Assembly (NCBI GenBank): GCA_964557955.1
Contig: CAZLCS010000013.1
Span: 51,291-115,290, forward strand
Source of the DNA: JALOOX01 sp964557955
GTDB lineage: Bacteria > Desulfobacterota > Syntrophobacteria > Syntrophobacterales > Syntrophobacteraceae
Direction of reading: 5' to 3'
Length of the DNA: 64,000 bases
The notes beneath the pieces are model-generated. The model was not told the DNA's origin. It searched no databases and worked only from the letters and a program-made list of their open reading frames with translations. The translations under genes and the position numbers were made by a program. Numbering within the stretch: position 1 is the stretch's first letter; each line of letters opens with the position of its first letter. Positions 43,968-52,867 of this stretch are shown here, piece by piece.

Positions 43968-44080
43968 CCCGGGCCGGGTGTCTCTGTGACTTGTTGCCAT
44001 TTTTCTTCAGAAGTGAACGGTGAGGTGCACACTTCGGCTTCAGAATTGCAACAACGCCGACTGCCTCCTTTCCATCCCGG

Positions 44081-44121
44081 GAATATCGGACGGCTTCCGT
44101 GCTTCAAGTCGTCCGATATTC
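44081..44121. repeat. 12-bp perfect inverted repeat between convergent genes
   Basis: GAATATCGGACG (44081-44092) and CGTCCGATATTC (44110-44121) flank a 17-base loop. It lies between the PhnD-like gene (plus) and the PEP-synthase-like gene (minus) and could act as a bidirectional terminator, although no T tract is present. Confidence 0.7.
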
Positions 44122-44188
44122 TCAAACTTCCACTCTCGAACCGCCGTTCCAAATCCTGCAGGTATTCATGGTCCATCTTTCCTTTCAC

Positions 44189-46855
44189 TCAGGGCATCAT
44201 GGATGATTCCCCGGCACGTTCCGACTCGGCGTCTCCCTCTGCCTTCTCCCCTGTCTTTCCCTCCAGGTGATAGTCGCAGATGAGGAATGCCCGCGCGATG
44301 GCGGTCACACTGGCCTCGCTGTGCATGAGCATGTCGAGCTGCCGCGTGAAAAGCAGGAGGCGTCCCACCTGGTCCAGTTTGGCCTCGATATCCCCCTGGG
44401 GGTATTTCTGAAACTTGGCGTCAACCCGGTCTCCCATCACCTCCACACTGAAATCCAGCTTTTTGAGGATGAGAGCAATGGCGCGTGCTCTCCGGTTGCG
44501 TCTCACGTCATCGGCCGCACCACCCTTAAAAGAAAAGGTGATGTAATTTTTGTTGATGGTCTGCCCGCAGTAGGAATCCAGAATGCCGTAATGATAGCCC
44601 ACCCGGGAGCTGAAATTGAGATACTTGTCGGAGATGATGGCGTAGCTTCGCTCGCCGAAACGCTCGGCCCCATATGTGTTGGACAGCATCTGCTCGCTCA
44701 TGACGGACAGGAAGCCTCTGAGCTCGACTGGACGGGGTCGTTGATAGCAAAGGTCCTTGTGAAGCATGCCCTTGAGGAGCGCATTGAACGGCGCCGAAGC
44801 GATCTGCTTTACCTTGACTTTCCGAGCGTTGGGGTGCACGTCGGCCAGTCCTCCCCCCAGGTCGATCACCCGGAGATCCAGGGGGATGGGAGCCTCCAGC
44901 CTCATGGCGTGCCCTTCCTCGACCGACACGACATCGCTGATCTGGAACATCTCAGTATACGAAAACTCGTGGACGAGCCGCATCACGTCATGCAAAGACT
45001 CGCAAGACTCGGCCGTGAAGGCTGGCGATTTGGGGTCTATGAGCCGCAGCGGGACGATGGCCTCGGAAACCTGCTTCAAGGTTTCGAAGACCGGCGTACC
45101 CTTCATGCGGGTTTCCTTCGGCTTCTGCAGGGTCAGAAGCTCTTCCACCCGGCCCGGGTAGACTCGCCCGGTGAAACCGTCCACCGTTACTTCCATGCCG
45201 GTGGTGAGGGTCTCCATGGCGGTTTTGGCATCCAGAAGGGTGGGGACGCCGAACTCACGCGAAAGGGAGGCCATATGCCCGGTGACGCTTCCGGAGTCGG
45301 CGATAATGGCCTGGGCCTTCTGCATGACGACCACAAACTTGGGAGACGAATGCCTGGCGACGAGAACCGCGCCTTCGGGAAAAGCAGCCAGATCCTCATC
45401 CGTCGTCACCTGGTATGTGGGCCCGCATCCGACCCCGGGAGCCGCAACGGCTGCGTTTTCGATGAGCGGAGCGCACCCGGCAGGAGTCAGGGTCTTGCTT
45501 TCCGGGATGCCTTCGCCACCGCCACCGAGGTGAAGCGGCCGTGTCTGCAGCACGAGCAGCCGACCACTCCGGTCGATGGCCCATTCCATATCCTGGGGAT
45601 GCCCGTAATGGCTCTCCAGAGCTTGAGCGAACGCTGCCAACTCCCGCACCTGGTCGTCCGAGAGGCAGGGGGATTCTTGCAGATCCCCTGGAACGGGGAT
45701 TTCGGTGAGCCCGCCTTCGGGATTGGTCACAAGCTGTACGGTCTTCCGCGAAATGGACCTTTCCAGGATGGTATGGGCGGAGTCTTTGGCGACCGTGAAG
45801 CTGTCCGGTGTCACCACGCCGTCCACCGCGTAGGGGCCCAGCCCCCAGACACCGTTGATGATGATGTGGTCTGCCAGCGGGTTGAAGGGATGGTGCGAAT
45901 AGACCACTCCACTGGCCACGGACTCGATCATTTCGAGGCAGGCAACGCTCATGGCGATGTCCTCATCGCGAATTCCCTTGTTCATTCGATAGGATATGGC
46001 CCGAGGCGTATAAAGGCTCGCTACGACAAACCGGTACGTCTGAATGAGCCGGCTACGCGCCACATTCAACACGGACAGGTACTGGCCCGCAAAGGAAAGC
46101 TCGCTGTCCTCGCCGATGGCGCTGCTGCGCAGAGAAACCTGTATCTCCGATTCGACGTCCCGCCGAATCGAAATCCTCGCCATCATGTCGTCGTAGGCGT
46201 CGAGTATGGCTTGAGCCAGCTCCTCCGGAACAGGCGCCGAAATGATGAGCCTTTGAATCTCCTCACTCACCTCAGTCAGACTTTCGGGGTTTGTGGGATC
46301 GAGGGCCATTTTTCGCTTGTTGATCTCATCGATGAGATCATTGGTCGCCATGAAGTGGTTGAACGCCACAGTGGTGATGGCGAACCCCTCCGGGATGGGC
46401 AGGTGGGCGCGGTTCAGCACTTCACCCAGGTTGGCGTTCTTGCCGCCCACCCAGTCGACCATCTCCCTGGTGATGCCCGAATATGGGAGGATCCAGTCCG
46501 TGATCTCAATTTCTTTTCGGCTCTCGAGGTGTGCCTTGATCCGCTGGTTGATCCGCTCGACGACCTCGAAGAGCCTCTGATAACGGTTGGCGGCGAGCGC
46601 GTTGAGACTGGTCACCATGCGCAGCGTATAGAAGACGGCGCGTGCCGACTGAGACCTGACGTAAGCCATTCCGAAGAGACTGTGGCCCTGGAGTTTGTCC
46701 TCGATATCGGTAATGATCCTGGACAGTTCGGCATTGGAATCCAGAAGCTGTTTAAAGTGCTCGTATTTGGCCCGGAAGACCTCTGCCAGGTCCCCTTTGG
46801 GAGGCTTTGACCGATTCCGTTTGAACCAGCTGAAGAATTTGACGCGCTCGAACAT
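44189..46855 (-). CDS. PEP-synthase-like protein: PPDK nucleotide-binding and swivelling His domains with a novel C-terminus
   Basis: About 888 aa from the ATG at 46855. Residues 1-110 are a helical region. An ATP-grasp pyruvate/phosphate dikinase domain follows (GGKNANLGEV, VSLRSSAIGEDSELSFAGQY, QDMEWAIDRSGRLLVLQTRPL). A swivelling phosphohistidine domain comes next, with the catalytic His in GSVTGHMASLSREFGVPTL. The expected PEP/pyruvate-binding TIM barrel is missing. The last 300 residues are a different domain (EFSYTEMFQISD, IPLDLRVIDLGGGLADV, FSSRVGYHYGILDSY, NKNYITFSFKGGAADD) that I cannot name. The protein probably phosphorylates an unusual substrate through a phosphohistidine, as rifampin phosphotransferases and phenylphosphate synthase do. 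The gene stands alone. Confidence 0.82.
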   Translation of the reverse strand: MFERVKFFSWFKRNRSKPPKGDLAEVFRAKYEHFKQLLDSNAELSRIITDIEDKLQGHSLFGMAYVRSQSARAVFYTLRMVTSLNALAANRYQRLFEVVERINQRIKAHLESRKEIEITDWILPYSGITREMVDWVGGKNANLGEVLNRAHLPIPEGFAITTVAFNHFMATNDLIDEINKRKMALDPTNPESLTEVSEEIQRLIISAPVPEELAQAILDAYDDMMARISIRRDVESEIQVSLRSSAIGEDSELSFAGQYLSVLNVARSRLIQTYRFVVASLYTPRAISYRMNKGIRDEDIAMSVACLEMIESVASGVVYSHHPFNPLADHIIINGVWGLGPYAVDGVVTPDSFTVAKDSAHTILERSISRKTVQLVTNPEGGLTEIPVPGDLQESPCLSDDQVRELAAFAQALESHYGHPQDMEWAIDRSGRLLVLQTRPLHLGGGGEGIPESKTLTPAGCAPLIENAAVAAPGVGCGPTYQVTTDEDLAAFPEGAVLVARHSSPKFVVVMQKAQAIIADSGSVTGHMASLSREFGVPTLLDAKTAMETLTTGMEVTVDGFTGRVYPGRVEELLTLQKPKETRMKGTPVFETLKQVSEAIVPLRLIDPKSPAFTAESCESLHDVMRLVHEFSYTEMFQISDVVSVEEGHAMRLEAPIPLDLRVIDLGGGLADVHPNARKVKVKQIASAPFNALLKGMLHKDLCYQRPRPVELRGFLSVMSEQMLSNTYGAERFGERSYAIISDKYLNFSSRVGYHYGILDSYCGQTINKNYITFSFKGGAADDVRRNRRARAIALILKKLDFSVEVMGDRVDAKFQKYPQGDIEAKLDQVGRLLLFTRQLDMLMHSEASVTAIARAFLICDYHLEGKTGEKAEGDAESERAGESSMMP

Positions 46856-47151
46856 GATTGCCAAGCTCCCGGCTCGATAGAGCCCATGGATGCTTCATCC
46901 TTTGTCAACTCACATGTCACTCACAGAGCAACAAAGCTCACTCAGTGCTTCAATATAGCTCGAAGGTCCGCGGAGATGAACTCATTTGTTCCACGTTTGC
47001 TGAAGGGTTGGGTTGTATTCACGGACCTATGGGAATAAGATGAATTCACGAATATGTTGTTCAGAACGATCAATCGAGTAAGAGCCGGGGCATCTTCGAA
47101 TTCCAGGCCACCGGGTCGGACGGTTGAAGCGAACGGGGAGGCTCCTGGGGA

Positions 47152-48153
47152 ATGGCAGAGGATCACACGGAAAAGCATATGGCCAGAAACCGCATCCTGG
47201 CCGTTTGTTGCTCCCTCTTCGTGGGTGCGGCCCTCATGGGCCTGAAATTTTATAATTATTACTTAACCGGTTCGGCGGCGATCCTCTCGGACGCCCTCGA
47301 GTCCATCATCAACGTGGTGGCCAGCGGCTTCGCCCTCCTGAGCGTCATCCTGGTTTCCCGGCCGCCCGATCCCAGCCACCCTTACGGACACGGAAAGATC
47401 GAATACTTTTCAGCAGGTTTCGAGGGTGCCCTCATTGTGCTCGCAGCCCTTGGGATCGTTCACCAGGGGTACCGTCAGATCATGGTGCCGCACGAGCTGC
47501 CCAACCTCCAGGCCGGCCTCTGGCTTCTCGCGGTGGCCGGCATGGTAAACCTGGCCCTGGGACTGAGCCTGCTCCACGTGGGCAGGCGCACCCGCTCCCT
47601 CACCCTCATTGCCGATGGGAAGCACGTCCTGACCGATGTCTGGTCCACGGTCGGAGTGCTTGGAGGGCTTTTCCTCGTCCAGCAGACCCGTCTGTACTGG
47701 CTGGACGGTGCCATAGCCTGCCTCATGGCCCTCATCATTCTGGTGGCGGGAGTCCAGCTCTTGCGCCATTCCTTTGCGGGGTTGATGGATGCCGCCGATC
47801 CGGAGCTCCTGAACGAAATCTCTCTCCTGGTGAACGAGCATCGCAGAGACAACTGGATCGACATTCACCGGCTTCGGGCCTGGCGATCCGGCAACCGGCT
47901 GTTCCTGGACTTCCACCTCATCCTTCCCCGGGAGATGACTCTGGAGGATGCCCATGCCGAGGTCATGGAGTTCAGGCGGATTCTGGAAGCTGAGCTGGGG
48001 GGCATGGTTGAGGTGATGATCCATGCGGAGCCTTGTTCTGAGCCGGAATGCCCCATATGCGGGTTCGATCCCTGCGTGCTGCGGAAAAGGCCGTTCAAGC
48101 AGCGAAGCCCCTGGGTTCTCGAACGTCTCACTTCGTATTTCAAAGCACAATAA
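47152..48153 (+). CDS. Cation diffusion facilitator (CDF) metal exporter
   Basis: 333 aa with six membrane helices followed by a cytoplasmic domain. The metal-site motifs SDALES in helix 2 and DGKHVLTD in helix 5, plus SHPYGHGKIEYF, are hallmarks of the CDF/FieF family, which exports Zn2+, Fe2+ or Mn2+ in exchange for protons. The C-terminal domain ends with a Cys-rich stretch (EPCSEPECPICGFDPCVL) that may bind metal and is not universal in the family. A GGGAGG site lies before the ATG; the ATG at 47179 is an alternative. A terminator-like hairpin follows. Confidence 0.92.
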   Translation: MAEDHTEKHMARNRILAVCCSLFVGAALMGLKFYNYYLTGSAAILSDALESIINVVASGFALLSVILVSRPPDPSHPYGHGKIEYFSAGFEGALIVLAALGIVHQGYRQIMVPHELPNLQAGLWLLAVAGMVNLALGLSLLHVGRRTRSLTLIADGKHVLTDVWSTVGVLGGLFLVQQTRLYWLDGAIACLMALIILVAGVQLLRHSFAGLMDAADPELLNEISLLVNEHRRDNWIDIHRLRAWRSGNRLFLDFHLILPREMTLEDAHAEVMEFRRILEAELGGMVEVMIHAEPCSEPECPICGFDPCVLRKRPFKQRSPWVLERLTSYFKAQ

Positions 48154-48591
48154 CTTGAAACCCAGCGGGGCTGCTGAGCGGGGTTTTTTCTTGCTGTTTT
48201 CCACGGCCCATGGTACGGGTCGATGCGTGGATCCCGCGTGGACTTGGATTCCTGTTCCCTTTGAAGATTTCCGCTCTTCCTTGAGAAGATCTGGCCCCGA
48301 TGCTGCTTCGATCGTTCACTCCTGAGAATTCCCTGAACTGAAGATGCTGTCACTGCCCTGAGATGTCACCGACCTTGCCGGCTGAGCTGCCTGTCGGATG
48401 GGTATCGAGAGCTGGTGCAATTCTCCATGCTGGATGCACATCACTGCATTGTTTTAAGGGGACCGGGCACCCTTATCGCTGTCGCTCCAGGCTGTGCCTG
48501 AGGGCGCGCGAAGCACGATACGCAGCCGATGCGTCAGCCACCAATCCGGTGCCCGGGAGGGGAGCTCATTTCATGGAAGCGGGAGAGAATG
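48154..48591. terminator. Terminator-like hairpin and intergenic region
   Basis: Just after the CDF stop, GAAACCCAGC and GAGCGGGGTTTTTTC form a near-perfect stem ending in a T run (about 48157-48192), a good intrinsic terminator. The remaining 400 bases up to the next gene show nothing I recognise. Confidence 0.6.
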
Positions 48592-49509
48592 ATGCGCATC
48601 GTGTTGATTGGACAGGCGGCATTCGGAGTGAAGACACTGGAGATTCTGCTGGACAGGGGGGAGAACATCGTGGCGGTCTACGCTCCGCCGGACCGTAAAG
48701 GGAAAGCCGATCCCATCAAGGAAGCGGCCGGCGCCAAAGGGATTCCCGTGTATCAGCCCACAACCTACAAGGATGATCAAGTCTTTGCTGAATACAAAGC
48801 GCTGCAGCCGGATCTCACGGTGCTGGCCTTTGTGACGGACATCATTCCTCCCCGATTTTTCGAGACCGCAACCCGGGGAGCCATTTGCTATCATCCATCG
48901 CTCCTGCCGCGCCATCGGGGCTCGAGCGCCATCAACTGGGCCGTCATCATGGGAGACACCCGGACGGGGCTCACCATCTTTCAACCCGACGGAGGCATCG
49001 ACACGGGCCCGATCATTCTTCAGAAGGAAATCCCGATCCAGCCCGAGGATACGACGGGGTCCCTCTATTTCAACCATCTCTTCCCCATGGGGATCGATGC
49101 CATCGTCGAATCCATCGAACTGATCAAACAGGGGAAGGCCCCAAAGATCGTTCAGGACGAGTCCCTGGCGACCTATGAACCGCCATGCACCGACGCCGTG
49201 GCGGCCATCGACTGGTCCAGGCCGGGGCAGGAGGTGCACAACCTGGTGCGCGGCTGTGACCCGCAGCCAGGGGCATTCGCACTCTGCAAAGGCGAAAAAA
49301 CAAGGTTTTTCGGCTGCCGGTTCATCCCGGAAGCTGCTTCGGGCGATCCTGCCACGATACTGGCTATTGACAATCAGGGGATTCATGTGGCGGTATCGGG
49401 CGGCAAACTGGTAGTCGGCAAGGTCCGCTCGGCCACGGGAGGCAAGGTGGCGGGCGCCGAGTGGGCCCAGGAAAAGGGAGTGCAGGTCGGAGACCGGTTC
49501 GATCGTTGA
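48592..49509 (+). CDS. Formyltransferase-family protein (10-formyl-THF hydrolase-domain-like)
   Basis: About 305 aa from the ATG at 48592, with GGGAG 6 nt upstream. The N-terminal formyltransferase domain has MRIVLIGQAAFGVKTLE, HPSLLPRHRGSSAINWAVI with the catalytic His, and the DGGIDTGPI block with the catalytic Asp. The C-terminal domain (DWSRPGQEVHNLVRGCDPQPGA) matches methionyl-tRNA formyltransferase. The residue two before the catalytic His is Cys (ICYH) rather than the Asn of tRNA formyltransferases, which brings it closer to the hydrolase domain of formyl-THF dehydrogenase. It would use 10-formyl-THF in the cytoplasm. hisB follows within about 75 bases. Confidence 0.85.
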   Translation: MRIVLIGQAAFGVKTLEILLDRGENIVAVYAPPDRKGKADPIKEAAGAKGIPVYQPTTYKDDQVFAEYKALQPDLTVLAFVTDIIPPRFFETATRGAICYHPSLLPRHRGSSAINWAVIMGDTRTGLTIFQPDGGIDTGPIILQKEIPIQPEDTTGSLYFNHLFPMGIDAIVESIELIKQGKAPKIVQDESLATYEPPCTDAVAAIDWSRPGQEVHNLVRGCDPQPGAFALCKGEKTRFFGCRFIPEAASGDPATILAIDNQGIHVAVSGGKLVVGKVRSATGGKVAGAEWAQEKGVQVGDRFDR

Positions 49510-49582
49510 TGCGCCGGGGCGGGGCGTGTGATTCCTCCCCGGCGGAGTGTTTTCTCAGAATCGTGGAGCAATGGGGAGGACA

Positions 49583-50173
49583 ATGGGAGAGAGGACCGGA
49601 CGGGTCGATCGGAAGACCAACGAAACGGATATCCGGGTGGAATTCAACCTGGACGGGCAGGGCGCGGCGAGTCTCGAGACGGGGGTGCCTTTCCTGGACC
49701 ACATGCTGACGCTTTTTGCCGTCCATGGGTTCTTCGATCTCGCCATACAGGCCCGTGGGGACCTGGAGATCGACGCGCACCACACGGTTGAAGACATGGG
49801 GCTCTCCCTGGGGGAGGCACTGGCCCGTGCCGTCGGCGATCGGAAATCCATCAGGCGTTTCGGCGAAGCGCAGATTCCCATGGATGAGGCGTGCGCACGG
49901 GTGGTTCTGGACCTCTCCAACCGTCCTTACCTGATTTACGAAACCCCGCCCATGGCCTGCCGGGTGGGGACCTTCGAGACGGAGCTCATGCCGGAGTTTC
50001 TCCGCGCCCTGAGTCAGCGAGGGGGCATCACCCTGCATGTTCAGGTTCTTTACGGCAGCAACACGCACCACATGCTGGAGGCGGTGTTCAAAGCCCTTGG
50101 CCGTGCCCTGGACCAGGCAACACAAGTGGATCCGCGGCGAACAGGCGTCCCTTCCTCCAAGGGGATGCTTTAG
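49583..50173 (+). CDS. hisB: Imidazoleglycerol-phosphate dehydratase
   Basis: About 196 aa from the ATG at 49583 (49571 also possible). It has the conserved RKTNETDI start, PFLDHMLTLFAVHG, the metal-binding DAHHTVEDMG and a second HHMLEAVFKALGRAL block, ending normally with RRTGVPSSKGML. It dehydrates imidazole glycerol phosphate in histidine synthesis. It is the single-domain IGPD form without the phosphatase. The stop codon TAG is formed by the first bases of a repeat element. The rest of the his pathway is not in the window. Confidence 0.94.
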   Translation: MGERTGRVDRKTNETDIRVEFNLDGQGAASLETGVPFLDHMLTLFAVHGFFDLAIQARGDLEIDAHHTVEDMGLSLGEALARAVGDRKSIRRFGEAQIPMDEACARVVLDLSNRPYLIYETPPMACRVGTFETELMPEFLRALSQRGGITLHVQVLYGSNTHHMLEAVFKALGRALDQATQVDPRRTGVPSSKGML

Positions 50174-50280
50174 GAGGCTCTCCGAAAACGATGGTTTCTC
50201 CTGTTTTGCCAGAGGATGGGCGGGGCTTATCCCCGCCCATACCATCCGTTCCCTGAGTGACTCACGCATTTCCAATGGGG
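50171..50280 (+). repeat. TAGGAGG-headed element overlapping the hisB stop codon
   Basis: Begins TAGGAGGCTCTCCGAAAA at the hisB stop and holds an 8-bp hairpin, GGGCGGGG and CCCCGCCC (50218-50238), whose body matches the element at 6755. The right end is less conserved and cannot be placed exactly. Confidence 0.65.
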
Positions 50281-50339
50281 CTCCGTGAAGGCCGGGTCCG
50301 GACCAGAGCTGCCAGACGGCGCGCGATAAGGCCCAGGAG

Positions 50340-50576
50340 CTACCGGTACATGCTCAAGGATTCATCAAGCTTCCTCTGGACATCCTTCAGTCTCGCACGG
50401 AGGCCATGGCTCCTGACTGCCAGGTCGTCGGCTGAAGAGTCGGCCGCACGGCCGGATTCGATTTCCTCCAACTCCCTGCTCAGTTCAAGATACTCCCTTT
50501 CCAGCCGGTGGACCTCATCCCGGATGGTCTGGTATTCCGGCCAATCATCTGTTTCATCCAGGAAATACATGGACAT
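50340..50576 (-). CDS. Small coiled-coil protein of unknown function
   Basis: About 78 aa from the ATG at 50576, with a GGGAGG site 6 nt upstream. It begins MSMYFLDETDDWPEYQT, then forms one long charged helix (DEVHRLEREYLELSRELEEIE, then GLRARLKDVQRKLDESL) suited to a coiled coil. No family is recognised. It precedes the OsmC gene on the opposite side of a short gap and shares its strand. Confidence 0.6.
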   Translation of the reverse strand: MSMYFLDETDDWPEYQTIRDEVHRLEREYLELSRELEEIESGRAADSSADDLAVRSHGLRARLKDVQRKLDESLSMYR

Positions 50577-50715
50577 GGCAGCCTCCCGGGCCTCTCTGGC
50601 CTGCCTTCCTGGTGCCTTCAGTGAATGCAACCGGGGCGCAGGGTTTGCTACCCTCAGAGATCCTCCGGCTGGCTCCTTTTTCCCTCATCGCCAGGGGATG
50701 ATCTCGTTCAGCGTC

Positions 50716-51294
50716 TCACTTGTCCAGGTTCACCGAAACGGGTGTGGGATTTGAAACCGTATTGAACACCGGCGAATACTTCTGCGCCATCTTGATCAGC
50801 TCTTCCTTCTGTTCGTCGGAGACGTCCGCATCAATTTTAAAATACACACGAATGTTCTCGTATCCAACCTTGACATCCGGTGACAGCCCAAGAAAACCCC
50901 GCAAATCGATATCCCCTTCCAGTCTGGACTGTACGCCCTTGATTTCAATTCCCTTGGCGGCGGCGTGGTAGACCAGGGAGGAGGTCAGGCATCCGATCAA
51001 ACCTGTCAGCAGGTACTCCACGGGGTTGGGACCCTTGTCTTCACCCAGAAGAACCTGGGGCTCATCCTCGTCCAACACGAAAGGGTTAAGATGGTCGCGG
51101 TCCTGCTGAGCCCCGTAAAAATCCTTGACGGTAGTGCGATTGTGGCCGCCGTGGATCCATTCATTGGTGGCTCTGAATTTGAATTTGGCAATGTCCGGCG
51201 TACCCTTGATGGCTTCGATGGTGTTGAACAACTGGCCGACGTCGACCCCGTTGACAATCCTGGTCTTCGTTTGATCGATAGTGTGCTCGGTCAT
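50716..51294 (-). CDS. OsmC-family protein lacking the second conserved Cys
   Basis: 192 aa. The N-terminal strand block, the GPNPVEYLLTGLIGCLTSSLVYHAAAK-like helix with the first conserved Cys, and the C-terminal EELIKMAQKYSPVFNTVSNP block identify the OsmC/Ohr fold. Where peroxide-reducing members have CPV, this protein has SPV, so the Cys pair needed for thiol peroxidase activity is incomplete. It may bind thiols or have another role. The diiron protein gene ends downstream on the same strand start side, 71 bases away. Confidence 0.88.
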   Translation of the reverse strand: MTEHTIDQTKTRIVNGVDVGQLFNTIEAIKGTPDIAKFKFRATNEWIHGGHNRTTVKDFYGAQQDRDHLNPFVLDEDEPQVLLGEDKGPNPVEYLLTGLIGCLTSSLVYHAAAKGIEIKGVQSRLEGDIDLRGFLGLSPDVKVGYENIRVYFKIDADVSDEQKEELIKMAQKYSPVFNTVSNPTPVSVNLDK

Positions 51295-51365
51295 TTCTGT
51301 CTCCTTCTTTCATCGTGTTTCCGATCCCGGGAGAGGTGTCCATTTCAGATTCCCAAAAGGGCATC

Positions 51366-52280
51366 TCAATGGCGGAGCGATGCCAGGGCGCCATGGATGC
51401 GCTGAGCCTGCTCATCATTGACAAGGCTGGTCAATGCCGTGCGATACCGCTGGTGATCCACGCCCGAGAAGATGTACTGCCACCGGTATGCCTTCAGAAC
51501 CCCGACGCGCAGAAGCTCCGCCTCCTCTGTCGCAAAGGAAGCCCCGCTCGCCTGGCAGAAATACTCCACATCCGCTTTGCTCTGGACCTGCAGAATGCCG
51601 TCAACGTCTACCACCAGCCCGATCAACTCGTCGATGGCCCGATCCCGTTCCTCTCTTGAAAGCTTTGCGTCCTCTCTGGGCCATTCCAGCTCATCCATGA
51701 TGGCGTGAGTCGTTTCCTCCTTCCAATGGAACAGAAACAGATCCCGGTAAAGCTCGGAGATATCCTCGTCCCCTGCAATGCTTTGTTTGTAGTGCTCCTG
51801 GGTGAACAGCTCGATTTCCAGGATAAGGCCCAGGACAGCCCACGTGGAATTCTTCAGCACGGCTTCGGCAACCTGGTTCGGGTCCGGGACGAAACGGTAC
51901 CCTTCAGGCATCCCTGCACCCATCATCGGTTCAACCCGACGGAAAAGCTCCTGGTGCTTCAGTTCTTCGTCGCAGAAGCGAATCAGAGCCTCCAGGGCGA
52001 CCTGATCGTCCAGCCAGTGGTCGCGGGTGATCTCAAGGATTTTGGCCGTGATGAACCTCTCCACAAACCCGAACATGTTGGCGTAGGTTCGACCCTGTAT
52101 TTGACTCAGTAACCTCTTTTGATCTTCTGTCAAGAAGGGCAGCCGGTCGACCATGGAGATTCCGTCGGGAAGGAATCTCTTGGAGAAGTCGAAGGACCGG
52201 CCTCGAATCACGTCCTTTTCAATGTCCCAACGGACTCGTTTGGAGATCTTTATGCACTCGGCGTAGTCGAAACGTTGCAT
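51366..52280 (-). CDS. Diiron ferritin-like protein, possible oxygenase
   Basis: About 304 aa from the ATG at 52280, preceded by an excellent AAGGAGGAGG site. The all-helical sequence has iron-ligand-like motifs: EELKHQE (about residue 105) and EETTHAIMDE (about 185), each an E-x-x-H pair, plus separated Glu residues in ILEIELFTQEHYK. This spacing is typical of ferritin-like diiron carboxylate proteins, including p-aminobenzoate N-oxygenase relatives. The reaction is unknown. It shares an orientation with OsmC immediately downstream, which hints at oxidative or redox stress, but this is inferred. Confidence 0.7.
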   Translation of the reverse strand: MQRFDYAECIKISKRVRWDIEKDVIRGRSFDFSKRFLPDGISMVDRLPFLTEDQKRLLSQIQGRTYANMFGFVERFITAKILEITRDHWLDDQVALEALIRFCDEELKHQELFRRVEPMMGAGMPEGYRFVPDPNQVAEAVLKNSTWAVLGLILEIELFTQEHYKQSIAGDEDISELYRDLFLFHWKEETTHAIMDELEWPREDAKLSREERDRAIDELIGLVVDVDGILQVQSKADVEYFCQASGASFATEEAELLRVGVLKAYRWQYIFSGVDHQRYRTALTSLVNDEQAQRIHGALASLRH

Positions 52281-52867
52281 CGTCCTCCTCCTTTCTGACT
52301 GAAGGCTGAGCCGGGTGTGATTCCGAGGGCATCCGGCGGAACGGGAATTCGGTGATTGCACTATTGAATCGTGGCAGCAGAAAACACTTGCAGTGATTCC
52401 CTTCGATCCTTGCCGGCGGCGATTCCCGGCGCGGATCATTGAGTGCAGAGCACAGCACGGGGCATGCCATCGGATGGGTCCGAACACGGATGAGATCTGT
52501 ATGATATTGACAATATTCGATTAACTCGATTCGAATGATCAGAAGGATTCTTCAGAAAGGGAACCATCGACGGGGCCCGGCGTTTCAAAATGGCAGGGAT
52601 GGAGGACAACGATCTAACGGTATCGACAGTTGGATCGATGAGGTTCATAATGAAACGATGCCATAATGAACCCGTCGAGTGACCTCAGTGCCACTCCGAA
52701 AAGTATCGAGTTTCAAGTTTCAAGTTGAAGCCCGGCACCTCGTGAGCCCCGTTTCACTGGTTTGGGCGCCCCATGGGGGCATGAGGAAGTGCCGAGAAAC
52801 GATGTTACGGTTTTCGTTTCTGCCATGCATACGGGATCCTGCGGCAGGGCCGGATTGCGGTCTTGTG
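52281..52867. other. Intergenic region with heptamer element copy e
   Basis: 587 bases between the diiron gene start and the hydrolase stop. Besides the repeat there is a small palindrome, ATATTGACAATAT, near 52505. I see no gene. Confidence 0.5.
52688..52790 (-). repeat. CGAAACT heptamer element, copy e
   Basis: On the minus strand, GGGCTTCAACTTGAAACTTG, then GAAACTCGATACTTTTCGGAG. The core is short (two to three units), and both flanks resemble copies c and d. It points toward the diiron gene. Confidence 0.7.

Noticed and set aside
44267..46810. An 847-residue plus-strand frame
   Set aside because: Antisense to the PEP-synthase-like gene, which has clear catalytic motifs; the shadow frame is His/Gly/Asp-rich with no recognisable domain.
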